Positions 34,507-44,893 of a stretch of 64,000 nt of DNA are shown here, one piece after another. Made by a program: the position numbers and the translations under genes. The DNA lies in contig JAGUCH010000002.1 of assembly GCA_019096065.1 (NCBI GenBank), positions 7,142,501-7,206,500 of the forward strand, written 5' to 3'. The notes below the pieces were generated by a model. It did no database searches, had not been told where the DNA came from, and saw nothing but the letters and a program-made list of their open reading frames with translations. Origin of the DNA: Paracyclopina nana. Lineage: Eukaryota > Arthropoda > Copepoda > Cyclopoida > Cyclopettidae. Every line of letters begins with the position of its first letter. Within the stretch, counting starts at the first letter, position 1.

Positions 34507-37500
34507 TTAGATAGCGCTATTGTTGTGCAGGAACCTGAACCCGGACCCGCTCCTCGTTGCCACGAATTCTGACTCCGCATTCATCGTCCGGATGCCTGCT
34601 GGATGTAGCATGCATCCTGCTCGCCACATCTGATATAGCTGGGCCAAATCAAACTTTTTGTGGCTATCCGCCAAGTGGCCTCGACCATCGCATCTGTTGC
34701 AAACACAGAGCATCATCGGGCAGGTGGCCTCGTGATGTCCAAGCATCTTGCATGTAGGCACCTTACACGTTCCTGATTTCTTGCATGTGCTGCCCTCATG
34801 GCCATAGCTGCCACACTGGTAGCACGGGTGCGGGAACAGCACCAAATCCTTGGGCAATTTGCTGATCGCCAACACCCTGACCCGCGCACTTTGGATCACT
34901 TCTGGCCTGTGCCACTCAGTGATCCTATGATCAATGGTGTCCTCGATGGTGCTGACTTCCTTCCTGTCCATGTTCGCCAGATGTGCCTTGGAGAACCTGA
35001 AATTCTTGCCGCACTCGCCAATGTGCTTGTTTACCTGTGCAAAGGTGTTGTAGTAGTGTGACTCGTTCTTCAGTGGCCCCACCTGACTTTCGACCTCCTG
35101 AGGACCGCCGCGTTCCTCTAGGAGGCCTACAAAGTCCATGGCAAAGTTAGGCCCTATCTTGGCCGGTCTGTTCATCACCAGAGCTAGCAAGAATTGCACA
35201 TATACCATCACGTCATCTTCTTCGTTGCAACCAGCTTGCCTCGCCAGATGTCCTGCCACCGCGTACAGCAGTGCCATTGGTCCAAATTGATCCATGCGGT
35301 CATAATAGAGCGTGTCAGTCGCATACTCATCTACCGGCTTATCGTACAGATTGTTCCAGTACTTCATGTCTGGAACCGAGTGTCGAACTCCCAAGATCTT
35401 CATCGCATGCCTCTTTCCAGTTCGCACGGCGTCTGAGTCTAGCTGCCTATCCAGCATGAGCACAAAGTGGGCAGCTTCAACCCAATTTGTTATTGGCGCT
35501 CCCATCGACTTGAATGTTTTGAGGTCGTCAACAATGCCAAACCCGATCTTCTTGATCGTTGTCGACGCCAACAACTTTTTTATTTTCTCCGGTATTTCCT
35601 TGCCATCGAACTTTCTGCCCATGAACTGGACCCTGATCCCCAACGCATTGCCATTCGGAGATCCAAAGTGCACATAGCAAGCCATATTATCAAATTCGCC
35701 CTTGGTTAACGAGTACTTACATCCATAGGCTGCCTGGAATGATGGAGAAAATCCCTCCACGTCGACCGTCATGAAGTTGTGCTTCTCGATGGCTTCATAA
35801 AATCCTTTTTTCTCCAAGGCGTGATCAATGGGTGCGAAGTGGTTGTTCGTGTAGTCGTTCGACCTCCTTGTCAAGCCGTATATGTACGTGACACGTCTTT
35901 TTCTCGTCTCCAGGTCGAAGGCCGTGTCCTTTCCCATCTTGCTCAACTCCATCGCCTTCTTAAGAGTGAGACTCGGGTAAGCTCCTTTCGACTGGACCAA
36001 GAAATCTTCTGGTCTATATCCGTACGACAGAGGGCAAGTCCTATTCTTGCATTTCTTCGCTGGGGCGTAGTCTTTGCCAATGACTTTGCCCTCCATGATG
36101 CAGTCGCAGTAATCTGCGCCGTCTGGAGCCTTATCCAGTTGCCTGTCATCAGCCTCCATTCCGGTGGCATTCCTTGCTCTTGACCTCAGCATCTCATAGT
36201 CCATAGGACGATTGTCCTCCCATGCCAATACTTGTATCGGATTGCTCCCTGGTGATGCAGGCTCTGAGGACTCCGTTGAGGTCCCCCTCTGGTCTGGGTT
36301 AGGACAACCGCGGTCCATTACCTCATCGACCATGTCAGCATCGACCTCCATAATCTCAATATTGTCCGTCTGGACCTCCGTGTTGGCTATGGAGACAACT
36401 TGGACTCCTGCATCTTGGTGCGTGAGTGCTGCTGCTGTCGCCTTCAGGAGCTCCATGACTTTATCCACGTAGTCACTCGTCATTATTGTCAATCCTTGCT
36501 TGACTGCCCCAAGCTCCTTGATGTCGGTCCAGTCCAGCCTAACTTGAGTGTCTGACATTACAAAGGTGTTTGTGAGAATACCTGATTTGTAGCATTTTAT
36601 TAGCTTCGGCACTGGCAGCATCCCGATCCCGGTTTCCAATGATTGGACCACTCCTTTCTCGTATTCCAATCCCTCGTCGTCGATTGTCCCATCGATGTAT
36701 TTTCCTACAATCTCCGACTTGGCAGCAGCAATGATTTGCTCGGTGGGGCTAAGTGAATAATTCCACTCAATGTTCTCTTCTGGTGCCTTCGCGTAGAATA
36801 TTTCCAAGAAGAACGGGGAGTAAGACATGGCCATTGTCTCGCCTATTGTCAGCCCTTTTGCCAACAGCTGATATCGCCGATACATTCTATAGATGTCCGC
36901 CCGTCGAGCCTTTTTTCGTGCTCTGTAGGTTCTGGATTCTGCATCTTTCTTCTCTCCCCAGTTGTCGACCGATCCAATGATGACCACGCTTGGATCTGCA
37001 AAATCTTCCAGGAACACTCTTCTGAGTGTATCGATGTCCCTTTCGAATCTAATGACTTTGCTGACCCCCATCCTCTCTTTCCATTCAGCTTGGACATTCT
37101 CCCACGAGTATGGAGGCTCATCTTCTTCGTCCTCGACCGAATCAGTTTTGGTCGCCTTCGCCTTCTTCCCGCTCGAACCTGGGGTGGAGGAGTCCGACGT
37201 TTTCGTCTTCTTTGCCGGCCCTATTTTCTTGGGCTTCTTTGCTGGGGTTTGAGGTCCTTTTGGAGCCGCCCTTTTTTCCGCTTTGACTGCCTTTGCAGTC
37301 ACCTCCGTCATTTCATCGTCCAGACTCTCATTGAAGTCCAGCTCGAGCGCCTCATCCTCGGCTTTGGTCGAAGGATTGGTAGAACCACTGCAGTCCTGTC
37401 CAATCCTTTTGACCTTGACCGTGGCACTCTTCATCTTGGGCTGATCGTCTTCCCTGGATGGACCTGGCTTCGGCTCGTCGTCGCTCGTTTTTTGGCTTCT

Positions 37501-37929
37501 CCTGCTTCTTTCCGCCATTTCGATCGCCTCTTGTTCTCTAACTGAATTTTGACCTCGAGTAATTTCGCGGAATTTTTTAATCGATAAATTACTCACAGTG
37601 GTATCGAATCTTTCTGGGGGCCCTCGGCGGTGAAAAAACCTTTTTTGCCAAATCGTATGAACTCGTCGAATCCACTTTTGCACTCGGCAAATTTGACTGA
37701 GTTGTTTGATCGCGTTTCTCAGCTCTGCGCGCGCTTTTGCGTTAATGCACTTGAGTTCAGAGTATAGTTTACGGTGAGACATTTTGTCAATTAAATCGAA
37801 TAGTGGTGTGGTGTGATGTGGTGTGCTGGAATTGGGTGTACTATTGGCGTTTATTTCTTTTTTACAACTGCAAATACGGTAATGAATTTGTTGGGGCCAA
37901 TTGTCTGATGCCCCTCTCCACGACTCCAT
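34507..37929 (-). CDS. BEL/Pao third frame: DEDDy exonuclease-like with zinc knuckles
   Basis: A frame of about 1,140 codons lies after the integrase and overlaps its end by about 70 bp, in the place where some BEL/Pao elements have an envelope gene. No signal peptide or membrane anchor is visible. The N-terminal third is basic (AKKPKKIGPAKKTK). Around residue 722 MTVDVEGF fits the Exo I motif (DxE). Near 801 KIGFGIVDDLKTF fits Exo II, and near 871 YATDTLYY fits the DEDDy Exo III motif; together these resemble the RNase D/WRN exonuclease family. The C-terminus has CCHC-type knuckles (CYQCGSYGHEGSTC and others). Exonuclease activity is inferred from motifs only; a knuckle-bearing RNA-binding protein is the alternative. 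Confidence 0.7.
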   Translation of the reverse strand: MESWRGASDNWPQQIHYRICSCKKEINANSTPNSSTPHHTTPLFDLIDKMSHRKLYSELKCINAKARAELRNAIKQLSQICRVQKWIRRVHTIWQKRFFHRRGPPERFDTTVSNLSIKKFREITRGQNSVREQEAIEMAERSRRSQKTSDDEPKPGPSREDDQPKMKSATVKVKRIGQDCSGSTNPSTKAEDEALELDFNESLDDEMTEVTAKAVKAEKRAAPKGPQTPAKKPKKIGPAKKTKTSDSSTPGSSGKKAKATKTDSVEDEEDEPPYSWENVQAEWKERMGVSKVIRFERDIDTLRRVFLEDFADPSVVIIGSVDNWGEKKDAESRTYRARKKARRADIYRMYRRYQLLAKGLTIGETMAMSYSPFFLEIFYAKAPEENIEWNYSLSPTEQIIAAAKSEIVGKYIDGTIDDEGLEYEKGVVQSLETGIGMLPVPKLIKCYKSGILTNTFVMSDTQVRLDWTDIKELGAVKQGLTIMTSDYVDKVMELLKATAAALTHQDAGVQVVSIANTEVQTDNIEIMEVDADMVDEVMDRGCPNPDQRGTSTESSEPASPGSNPIQVLAWEDNRPMDYEMLRSRARNATGMEADDRQLDKAPDGADYCDCIMEGKVIGKDYAPAKKCKNRTCPLSYGYRPEDFLVQSKGAYPSLTLKKAMELSKMGKDTAFDLETRKRRVTYIYGLTRRSNDYTNNHFAPIDHALEKKGFYEAIEKHNFMTVDVEGFSPSFQAAYGCKYSLTKGEFDNMACYVHFGSPNGNALGIRVQFMGRKFDGKEIPEKIKKLLASTTIKKIGFGIVDDLKTFKSMGAPITNWVEAAHFVLMLDRQLDSDAVRTGKRHAMKILGVRHSVPDMKYWNNLYDKPVDEYATDTLYYDRMDQFGPMALLYAVAGHLARQAGCNEEDDVMVYVQFLLALVMNRPAKIGPNFAMDFVGLLEERGGPQEVESQVGPLKNESHYYNTFAQVNKHIGECGKNFRFSKAHLANMDRKEVSTIEDTIDHRITEWHRPEVIQSARVRVLAISKLPKDLVLFPHPCYQCGSYGHEGSTCKKSGTCKVPTCKMLGHHEATCPMMLCVCNRCDGRGHLADSHKKFDLAQLYQMWRAGCMLHPAGIRTMNAESEFVATRSGSGFRFLHNNSAI

Positions 37930-40900
37930 GCTTGCATGCTACTTTTGCCTTTCGTACTAACCCATCAGCACTACGTGAGACTTCTTTGATCTGCCCCACT
38001 GACCACTTGTTTCTTTTAATTTTCAGATCTTCTTCGGCCACCACAACCAAATCTCCGATCTTGACATTTTGTGACTCCTTGAGCCATTTGCTTCTTTTAT
38101 GTAATTCTTGCAAATAATAATCCGTCCACAGTGATTGGAATTTCTTGACTTCCTGGTCCAGCTCCCTTGCTGTGTACTCTAATGAGTCTGCAGTGTTGGA
38201 CAAAATATCAGTGTCGCCCACCCTACCAACAATGAGATGATTGGGCGTGACTGCCAGCTTCGTGTTGTTGCTTGCTTTCAATATGGCTATGGGCCTTGAA
38301 TTCACCACATCCTCGGCTACCGCAACCCAAGTCCTGAATACTTCGATATCCACCGCTCCTCGGTCGATCGAATCATTCACTGCTTTCTTGGCCAGTTTGA
38401 CAAAACTTTCCACTTGTCCATTGGCTTCATGATCTCTGGGGGCGTTCATATTCCATTTTCGCACATAGTTGCTCGTCCGCACCATTACTTGTGCCCAATC
38501 AACCTCCTCCACTTCGTGCTTCAGTTCTTGGTGTTTTCTTAGCTCATCTTCTTTCCATAGGCGACACATTTTCTTGAATGACCCACCATTGTCTGAATAG
38601 ACCTCTTCTATTGGTCCTCTTCGTGCCGCTATGCGTGACATCGCCATCACCAAACTCTCCGTCGACAACCCCAGCGTCATCTCCAACGTGACCACCTTGG
38701 TTTGCAAACATACTGCCACCAAAATGTACGCTTTCACTACTTTCCTGCAGAACTTGATTTCTTTAAAGCCAGTAAAGTCCACAGCCATTATCGAGCATGG
38801 TCTAATTTGCTTTAATTTCAAGTCTGGTACAGCTCCCATAATTTGGTCCATCATAGGTGAGTGCAGTTTGTTGCACTGTGCGCAGTCCCTGGAAACTCTA
38901 CGTGCGATGGCCTTCAAGGCTGGTCCCGTCATTTGTTTGGTAAGTCTTAGCCACAGCTCGTCATTCCTCACATGCCTGGATGCTCGATGGACTGCCCACG
39001 CATAAAGATAAAATGGCCAACTGTCTGCAGCTATTATTGGAAACATTGCTGACTGCGCCAAGTCCGTTTGGTTATACAGTCTGGTCCGAGCTCGCAGCAG
39101 TCCGGCAGCATCGATCGCGGGGTTAAGCTTTCTGATATCTTTTCGTGTCCAGTTGCCCGTTTTTTCATACTGATCTATATCTGGTCCAAACTGCACCCAC
39201 TGTCCGTGGATCAACAGCTTCTCCACGATTGTGGCCACATCGTCAGGTTCTATGACTTCCCCAGGCATTGCGTGCCTCTTCATGCTCCAATAAGCTGCTC
39301 TGACCAGAGCTCTTACAAGGATTGACCACCTGAATGCAGTTTCTTTTAGCCTAAGGTTTTTTATACCTTGGTTTACTTCCCTGGCTACACTCACCTGCTT
39401 TTTCTCTCCCCACCGCACAACATGGTTCTTGATCATACCCGTGCTGGTGGTGGAGATTAAGGTAGGATAACTGCAATCCTTTCCTAGCAGCGTGATGTCA
39501 CCCTTACCAGGTAATTCTTCCCATCGGACCTTCAACTTTGTGGTTGGCAAATCTTCTATTTTCCACTTGAAGAACTCAGGTCCTTCCCAGTATAATCTCG
39601 TTGCTGCCAGCTGGGCAGCTGATGATCCTCTTGACGGAATGTCACTTGGATTGTCGTGGGTGCCAATGTGGTTCCAATGATCAACATTTGATGTGTCCGA
39701 AATTTCGATGGCTCTGTTTCTTACGTACACATCTCGTTCCACTCCCGCTTTTTTGATCCAGCACAACACTGGGTGATTGTCGACCCAGTAATATATTCTA
39801 TTTTCTGGTATCTTCAAAAGATCCCTCAGCCGCACTGCTAATCTGGCACTGAGTAGGCATCCTGCCAACTCCACTTCAGGTATGCGTCGTGGTTTTAAGC
39901 TCTGCATTCTACCTTTTGTGGTGACCCAATTGACTTCGTTTGAGCCCTCATTTGTCAGATAGGCTGCGGTCGCGAATGCTATATCTGACCCGTCACTGCA
40001 CATATGGAGCACCGTCTTTTCATTGATTTGTTGGATCATCTTCCTTGGGTACTTGATCTGTTTGGCGTCTGCCACCTCCTTGAGCCATCCTCTGTACTCC
40101 TTCACTGCTTCCTTAACTACTGGGTGCGTCATTGTCGACAGCTCTGTGTCCCAATTGATTGGTACCTCTCTTGCTGCCACATGGATCTTCTGGAGGCACC
40201 GCCTGGCCTTCACTAGCCATGGAAACAGTGCTCCTAACGGGTCAAATACTTTGGCTATCTCACTGGCCATTGACCTCTTTGTCACTGAGACCATCTGGAC
40301 TGGTTGTAGTTTGTATCCAATCGTATCAGACATCGGGTCCCACTTTAATCCCAGCGTTGAATGCACCTGGTCTTCACTTTCTTTTATGACCATAGCTTTT
40401 GCTCTCAATTCATTTGGTATGTCCCTGAGCGCCACTTCGCTGTTTGACACGAATTTTCTGAGGTTCATTCCACAGTCTGCCAGCAGTGACTTCAGCTCAT
40501 TGGTGACCTCCCTGGCCTCTTCTCCCGATTGGAAAGACATAATGGCATCGTCCATGTACACTCTGGCTGCTCCCTTGAGTTTGTCACTTCCATACAGATT
40601 GATATGGTGTTTTACCACGAAGTTTGCGACACTCGGCGCAGCTCTCAAGCCGAATGGCCATCTTGTGAACTGGTATGGCTTTCCATCCACAAAGATGCGC
40701 ACGTACTTCCTGTCTTTCTCTGGTAGTGCGATCATCAAATACATTTTTTCAATATCCGCGACCACCGCCACTTCGCCCACCCTGAACTCAACCATGGTGT
40801 CGAAGATGTCCGCCAAAAAATTAGGCCCAGTGTGCTGCTGCTCGTTTATTGATGTGCCTGAAAACTTTTGCTTCGCATTATATACAAATCTATATTTTGT

Positions 40901-41056
40901 GGTCTCGCTCTCGTGTTTCGCCACGCAAAAGTACGGCAGGAAGTAGCTGTTGAACCAGTCCCACTCTGGCACTGGTTCGATGATCCCCAATTTAAGGTAC
41001 TCCGCCATGGTGGTCGCCACTGCTTCCGCCACCCCAGCATCCTTCTTGTGCTTCAT
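37862..41056 (-). CDS. BEL/Pao pol: reverse transcriptase, RNase H, integrase
   Basis: One long frame of about 1,060 codons. The reverse transcriptase shows VVADIEKMYLMI, WPFGLRAAPSVANF and the YMDD box, in the Pao-type arrangement. An RNase H-like segment follows (LHMCSDGSDIAFATAAYL). The integrase region has a zinc-binding part (CAQCNKLH), a DDE core (MAVDFTGF, YSDNGGSF, NGQVESF) and a C-terminal segment of the kind seen in BEL elements. It copies the RNA genome into DNA and inserts it. Confidence 0.92.
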   Translation of the reverse strand: MKHKKDAGVAEAVATTMAEYLKLGIIEPVPEWDWFNSYFLPYFCVAKHESETTKYRFVYNAKQKFSGTSINEQQHTGPNFLADIFDTMVEFRVGEVAVVADIEKMYLMIALPEKDRKYVRIFVDGKPYQFTRWPFGLRAAPSVANFVVKHHINLYGSDKLKGAARVYMDDAIMSFQSGEEAREVTNELKSLLADCGMNLRKFVSNSEVALRDIPNELRAKAMVIKESEDQVHSTLGLKWDPMSDTIGYKLQPVQMVSVTKRSMASEIAKVFDPLGALFPWLVKARRCLQKIHVAAREVPINWDTELSTMTHPVVKEAVKEYRGWLKEVADAKQIKYPRKMIQQINEKTVLHMCSDGSDIAFATAAYLTNEGSNEVNWVTTKGRMQSLKPRRIPEVELAGCLLSARLAVRLRDLLKIPENRIYYWVDNHPVLCWIKKAGVERDVYVRNRAIEISDTSNVDHWNHIGTHDNPSDIPSRGSSAAQLAATRLYWEGPEFFKWKIEDLPTTKLKVRWEELPGKGDITLLGKDCSYPTLISTTSTGMIKNHVVRWGEKKQVSVAREVNQGIKNLRLKETAFRWSILVRALVRAAYWSMKRHAMPGEVIEPDDVATIVEKLLIHGQWVQFGPDIDQYEKTGNWTRKDIRKLNPAIDAAGLLRARTRLYNQTDLAQSAMFPIIAADSWPFYLYAWAVHRASRHVRNDELWLRLTKQMTGPALKAIARRVSRDCAQCNKLHSPMMDQIMGAVPDLKLKQIRPCSIMAVDFTGFKEIKFCRKVVKAYILVAVCLQTKVVTLEMTLGLSTESLVMAMSRIAARRGPIEEVYSDNGGSFKKMCRLWKEDELRKHQELKHEVEEVDWAQVMVRTSNYVRKWNMNAPRDHEANGQVESFVKLAKKAVNDSIDRGAVDIEVFRTWVAVAEDVVNSRPIAILKASNNTKLAVTPNHLIVGRVGDTDILSNTADSLEYTARELDQEVKKFQSLWTDYYLQELHKRSKWLKESQNVKIGDLVVVAEEDLKIKRNKWSVGQIKEVSRSADGLVRKAKVACKHGVVERGIRQLAPTNSLPYLQL

Positions 41057-41080
41057 GTCCAGGGCAGGGGGGTCTCGTAA

Positions 41081-41415
41081 GTGAGTTCTTGACGCAAGTT
41101 TTGCATGCCAAAATCACCAAATCTGTTTGTCTTAGCCTAGGTGGCGCTAGTAGTTCTTACTACATAGCGCGTGAGCTCAAGTGATGTGTCAGTCATGGAA
41201 GCAAGCGGGCTAATCTCACGCGTCTTCAAAAGAGCTCCTAGATAAGTTCTGTATTTTTTAAAAAAGTATGCAATTTGGGCACTTTTTGATAATTTAAGGC
41301 AGGTTATGGAAATTTTTGGAAGTGAAATCCACAGAATTATATTGAAATTTTGTCTTGAAGCCTACCACAGCTCAGTCAGACTGTGTGCTATAGTACAGCA
41401 GCGACAAGAACTCAC
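41081..41415. mobile_element. Inverted-repeat insert inside the BEL/Pao element
   Basis: GTGAGTTCTTG at 41081 is mirrored exactly by CAAGAACTCAC ending at 41415, with similarity continuing two to four bases inward. The 335 bp between are more AT-rich than the flanking coding parts and show no frame. It is probably a miniature transposon that landed in the retrotransposon; no clear target duplication was found. Confidence 0.5.
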
Positions 41416-41422
41416 CTTATTA

Positions 41423-44400
41423 CTATAGATCATCTTGGTCCAGGGTCCTTTGCATTGCCAGGCATTGATGATAGTTTTTAGGTAAGTTTGGCTCTTCTGA
41501 GATCCATGGTATGGCTACCTCCCACAGTCCATCCTGTCTTCTTCTGATGCTTTCTTTCATTTTTCTCAGCGCATCCTCCTCTGCCAAATTATACCTTTTT
41601 ATAGCTTTTTCAGCCCTGTCAATGCCGACTGATTCCAGGCCAAATTGCCGATCCCACATATACTGCAAGGTGTCATCTGACATCGCCCCCACCACATTCA
41701 GCTCTTTCCAATTATTGATCAGCCCCGTGAAGTCGCCCAGCCCATCACCATTATGTAGCACTGTCCACCCCAAGGGGGACTTCCGAGCTAGTGGGCCCCC
41801 TGTAACCATGACATCTTCATGGGACCTCATCATATTGGTATTGTCGAATCCAATAAGCACACCAACCCCGCCCTCGCAGGGCCTTGGAAACTCGATGTGG
41901 GCTATTTGGTCAAAAGTTGATTTCAATTCATTCGGGTCCACAGGGGTGATGCTGGCCGGCAGATTAAATGTTCTGCACTTGATCTCGTGGCTCTCTTGTT
42001 TACCAGCCGCCCTGACATATATCTTCCCTTGCACTGATGGTTGGCGAACCACCCTGTCGTCACCAACAACCTGTACTGCAAACTGCTTTCTTTTTCCTTT
42101 TAAGCCGATCTTCTTTGCCAACTCAGGTTGTATGAGCGTGACACTGGAGCCCTGATCCAACAATGCATTTGTAAGGATTGCATTCGTGAACTTCTCGTCA
42201 CTTGCTATTTCAATTGGGACCGTCATCCACGATCTGACCGGCTTTGTCACCAAGGCTATTGTCTCCACTTCCTCACCGTCGGCCAGGTTGTCAGAGGGAC
42301 AGCTGCAGTCCCTTCCGACCAACGTGGCATTATCTTTGGCGCTGATCTTCGCTTGCAGCTCCGACATTTGCTTCAGCATTAGTGCCATCTGCTGCTCCAA
42401 GTCTTCTTTTGGTTTTTCTGTTCTTGTCATGTTGTTCTTGACATGCAATTTTGTATGATGTCTGAGTGATCCGCATTCCTTGCACGTGTCTGAGCTCCTG
42501 CAATCTGCCGCGGCGTGCTTGCTTTTGAGGCATCTGGGGCACAGCTTCGCTGCTATGATTTTATCTCTGATCGACTTGAAATCATATTTTTCCCACTCTT
42601 TGCATTCCACGCCCTTGTGGCCAGGCTTGTCGCACACAAAACACTTTCCAGCTCCTCTGGCTAGTGCCACTACATCATCCTCCCATCCAAGATTGTCCAA
42701 GCCCCAATCATCTTCTTCAAGGAATTCCTCTTCATCAGAGTCTCCAAAGAACACGGCCTCGGTCTCGTCATAATCTTCCATTCTTTCTGCGAACAGAGCA
42801 TTTTCACTCGCGGCTCTTGAATAATTTCTTCTTCCTTCTTTATGCTCTCTCGGCCTGTAATGGCTGGTTGACTGCGTTTGACGCCTATATGAGTCTTGCT
42901 TCCGTTGGTTCTGACGCTCATACTGGACCACACTGTCCTTTGGACCACCCCTGATGCCCTTAGTTATCAACGCAGCTTTTTTGCTCCTTATGTGAGCTGT
43001 GCACCTCACTTGCGTCCATGTCAGGAACAGCCTCAAACTGTCCTGCGACTGCTTCATTTCTTGTCTGTACCTCTCATAGTCCCTCTTCGTATAGCCATCC
43101 ATCCTAAGGCAGGCCAGGATCCCATGAGTGGCTTCCACTGGGTCTTTGCCCGCTCGTCCATACCAGTCCAGAATTTCTTCCACATGGGCATTAGTATCCC
43201 ATATTGTGTTTATATCTTTCAGCGACATGTCTGGATAGTCTCTAAGTTGTGTCAGCAGGTCTTGAATCATCTCATCAGGTTCTACTGGAGTGTCCCCAAA
43301 GATCTTGTCCAGGGTCATGATGGCGTCCGAAAATCCTTCTCTGGTGGGGTCGCACCTTGCTAGTGCTGTGGCCAATTTGCCACTGACCCATGAGACGAGA
43401 CGATGGGTTTTTTCAAACCAGTCCATGTTCTTTTTCGTAGCTATCCTTGCCCAAACTGCATACTTAAATTGCCGATACTGCGATGGGTTCGAGCCATCAA
43501 AGTTGATCCTCAGTGGTTGCTCCCTCTGGACATCTGCCGCCGCCAGGGGGTCATAGAATTGTTCCAAACGAATGCCCGCGTGCAGATCATCCCAATTGGG
43601 TTGCTCGTAAGTTTTTCTCTTCACGATGTCAATCATGGTGTTTTGTGACAAAAGTGACTCCTCAAACTGTCTCTTCTGCTTGAATTGTACACTGTTACGT
43701 TGCATTCCAGTCAACGCGACGTCGGCACTAAATAAGTTACCGACTGAGTCAAAGAACTCGAATTTAGGGTATTGCTCCGAAGATGTAGCCATTGACGGTG
43801 CTGGTTGTTCAGTCTTCATCAGGGATGGTCTGGTTTCCTCTAGTGCTTTCATGCAGCCGTCACATTCTCTTTCTCGCAGAATAAGCGTCGTCACATCAAT
43901 GGTAATCTTCTGGTCGGGTGGCAAACTAATTATTTTGTCATGACATTCTTTAATCGTCTGTCTCAGCTCCAGCATTTTGTGTTTGTAGTTGTCCTTGATC
44001 AATGTGCCTGTCTTCGCATGACGCCACAATTTTTCCATTTCCTTCAATTCGCCTGTTTTCACTTCATGCTTCGCAGCCAAGGATGCAGCATCTTGTCCTT
44101 TCGAGGTCGGCATTTCTTCAGCTTGGGCTGGTCCATCAGTCCTGACTGTGTCATTCACTGGTTCCTCTGAGGCTGATTCGTCGCTGGCCGTGGCAGCCCA
44201 TTCCGCTGTGGCAAGCTTTCTCACTATGCTTCCCGCTCTAACCACTTCCAGTTTGACTGCTTTTACCATCGCCGCCACTTGATTTGCGAACTCCACTTTG
44301 CTTGATTCGGCCAAAATTTCTTCCACCTCTTTCAGTTCCACCGGCAGCTCCTCCAACATTTTCTCCAGCCTCACCTTGCCTTTAAGGGCTTTCTTGCTTG

Positions 44401-44893
44401 TTGAAGCACCTTTTATGGCTGCAATCACAGCCTCCACCGCCTCCGCCATCGACGCCTTCGTCTCCAGCCAGTGCTCCCACGCCGGATCTGGATTGGCGGT
44501 CGCCATGTTGTCCAGGCGACTCGGCAAGATCAACTGCTTTCGTTTGGACGTCACAGTCGCGAACTCTTGTTCTGTCGCGTCTGCCCCTCCCTCTGTGTCT
44601 TCCAGGAGCAGTCCAAAGGCCGTCGTGAGCCCGAACTGAGTTGTCAAATCCGGATGCCCTGCCACAACCTGTGATTGATTCAACGATAGCCTTCTTCTGA
44701 ACTCCGCTGACCTTTTTTCAGCCTCCTTCTGTTTCTGCTCCTCTGTCTGCCTGTTTGACATCAGGGCGTGGCTATACGTCCTCGAGTAGGGCCCGTCCGG
44801 CTGCCGCTCCGATGGTTTGGGTCTGAAATTGTATTTTTTCGGCGACTCTTCCGCTACCTGATGTAATTTCCCCACCTTCTGCTGACGACTCAT
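41423..44893 (-). CDS. BEL/Pao gag and aspartic protease
   Basis: A frame of about 1,150 codons from the ATG of MSRQQKVG. A basic, Ala/Glu-rich N-terminal region is followed by the gag domain typical of Pao elements (INFDGSNPSQYRQFKYAVWA onward). Then come an acidic stretch, two zinc knuckle groups (CFVCDKPGHKGVEC and CKECGSLRHHTKLH) and a retropepsin-like segment (TNALLDQGSSVTLI). Gag packages the RNA; the protease would mature the polyprotein. Confidence 0.9.
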   Translation of the reverse strand: MSRQQKVGKLHQVAEESPKKYNFRPKPSERQPDGPYSRTYSHALMSNRQTEEQKQKEAEKRSAEFRRRLSLNQSQVVAGHPDLTTQFGLTTAFGLLLEDTEGGADATEQEFATVTSKRKQLILPSRLDNMATANPDPAWEHWLETKASMAEAVEAVIAAIKGASTSKKALKGKVRLEKMLEELPVELKEVEEILAESSKVEFANQVAAMVKAVKLEVVRAGSIVRKLATAEWAATASDESASEEPVNDTVRTDGPAQAEEMPTSKGQDAASLAAKHEVKTGELKEMEKLWRHAKTGTLIKDNYKHKMLELRQTIKECHDKIISLPPDQKITIDVTTLILRERECDGCMKALEETRPSLMKTEQPAPSMATSSEQYPKFEFFDSVGNLFSADVALTGMQRNSVQFKQKRQFEESLLSQNTMIDIVKRKTYEQPNWDDLHAGIRLEQFYDPLAAADVQREQPLRINFDGSNPSQYRQFKYAVWARIATKKNMDWFEKTHRLVSWVSGKLATALARCDPTREGFSDAIMTLDKIFGDTPVEPDEMIQDLLTQLRDYPDMSLKDINTIWDTNAHVEEILDWYGRAGKDPVEATHGILACLRMDGYTKRDYERYRQEMKQSQDSLRLFLTWTQVRCTAHIRSKKAALITKGIRGGPKDSVVQYERQNQRKQDSYRRQTQSTSHYRPREHKEGRRNYSRAASENALFAERMEDYDETEAVFFGDSDEEEFLEEDDWGLDNLGWEDDVVALARGAGKCFVCDKPGHKGVECKEWEKYDFKSIRDKIIAAKLCPRCLKSKHAAADCRSSDTCKECGSLRHHTKLHVKNNMTRTEKPKEDLEQQMALMLKQMSELQAKISAKDNATLVGRDCSCPSDNLADGEEVETIALVTKPVRSWMTVPIEIASDEKFTNAILTNALLDQGSSVTLIQPELAKKIGLKGKRKQFAVQVVGDDRVVRQPSVQGKIYVRAAGKQESHEIKCRTFNLPASITPVDPNELKSTFDQIAHIEFPRPCEGGVGVLIGFDNTNMMRSHEDVMVTGGPLARKSPLGWTVLHNGDGLGDFTGLINNWKELNVVGAMSDDTLQYMWDRQFGLESVGIDRAEKAIKRYNLAEEDALRKMKESIRRRQDGLWEVAIPWISEEPNLPKNYHQCLAMQRTLDQDDL

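Noticed and set aside
34507-37929. Third frame of the BEL/Pao element as an envelope gene
   Set aside because: No signal peptide, membrane anchor or fusion-peptide-like stretch; nuclease-like motifs and zinc knuckles are present instead.
40023-40946. Plus-strand open frame of 307 codons
   Set aside because: It lies antisense to the reverse-transcriptase region and its composition is explained by that frame.
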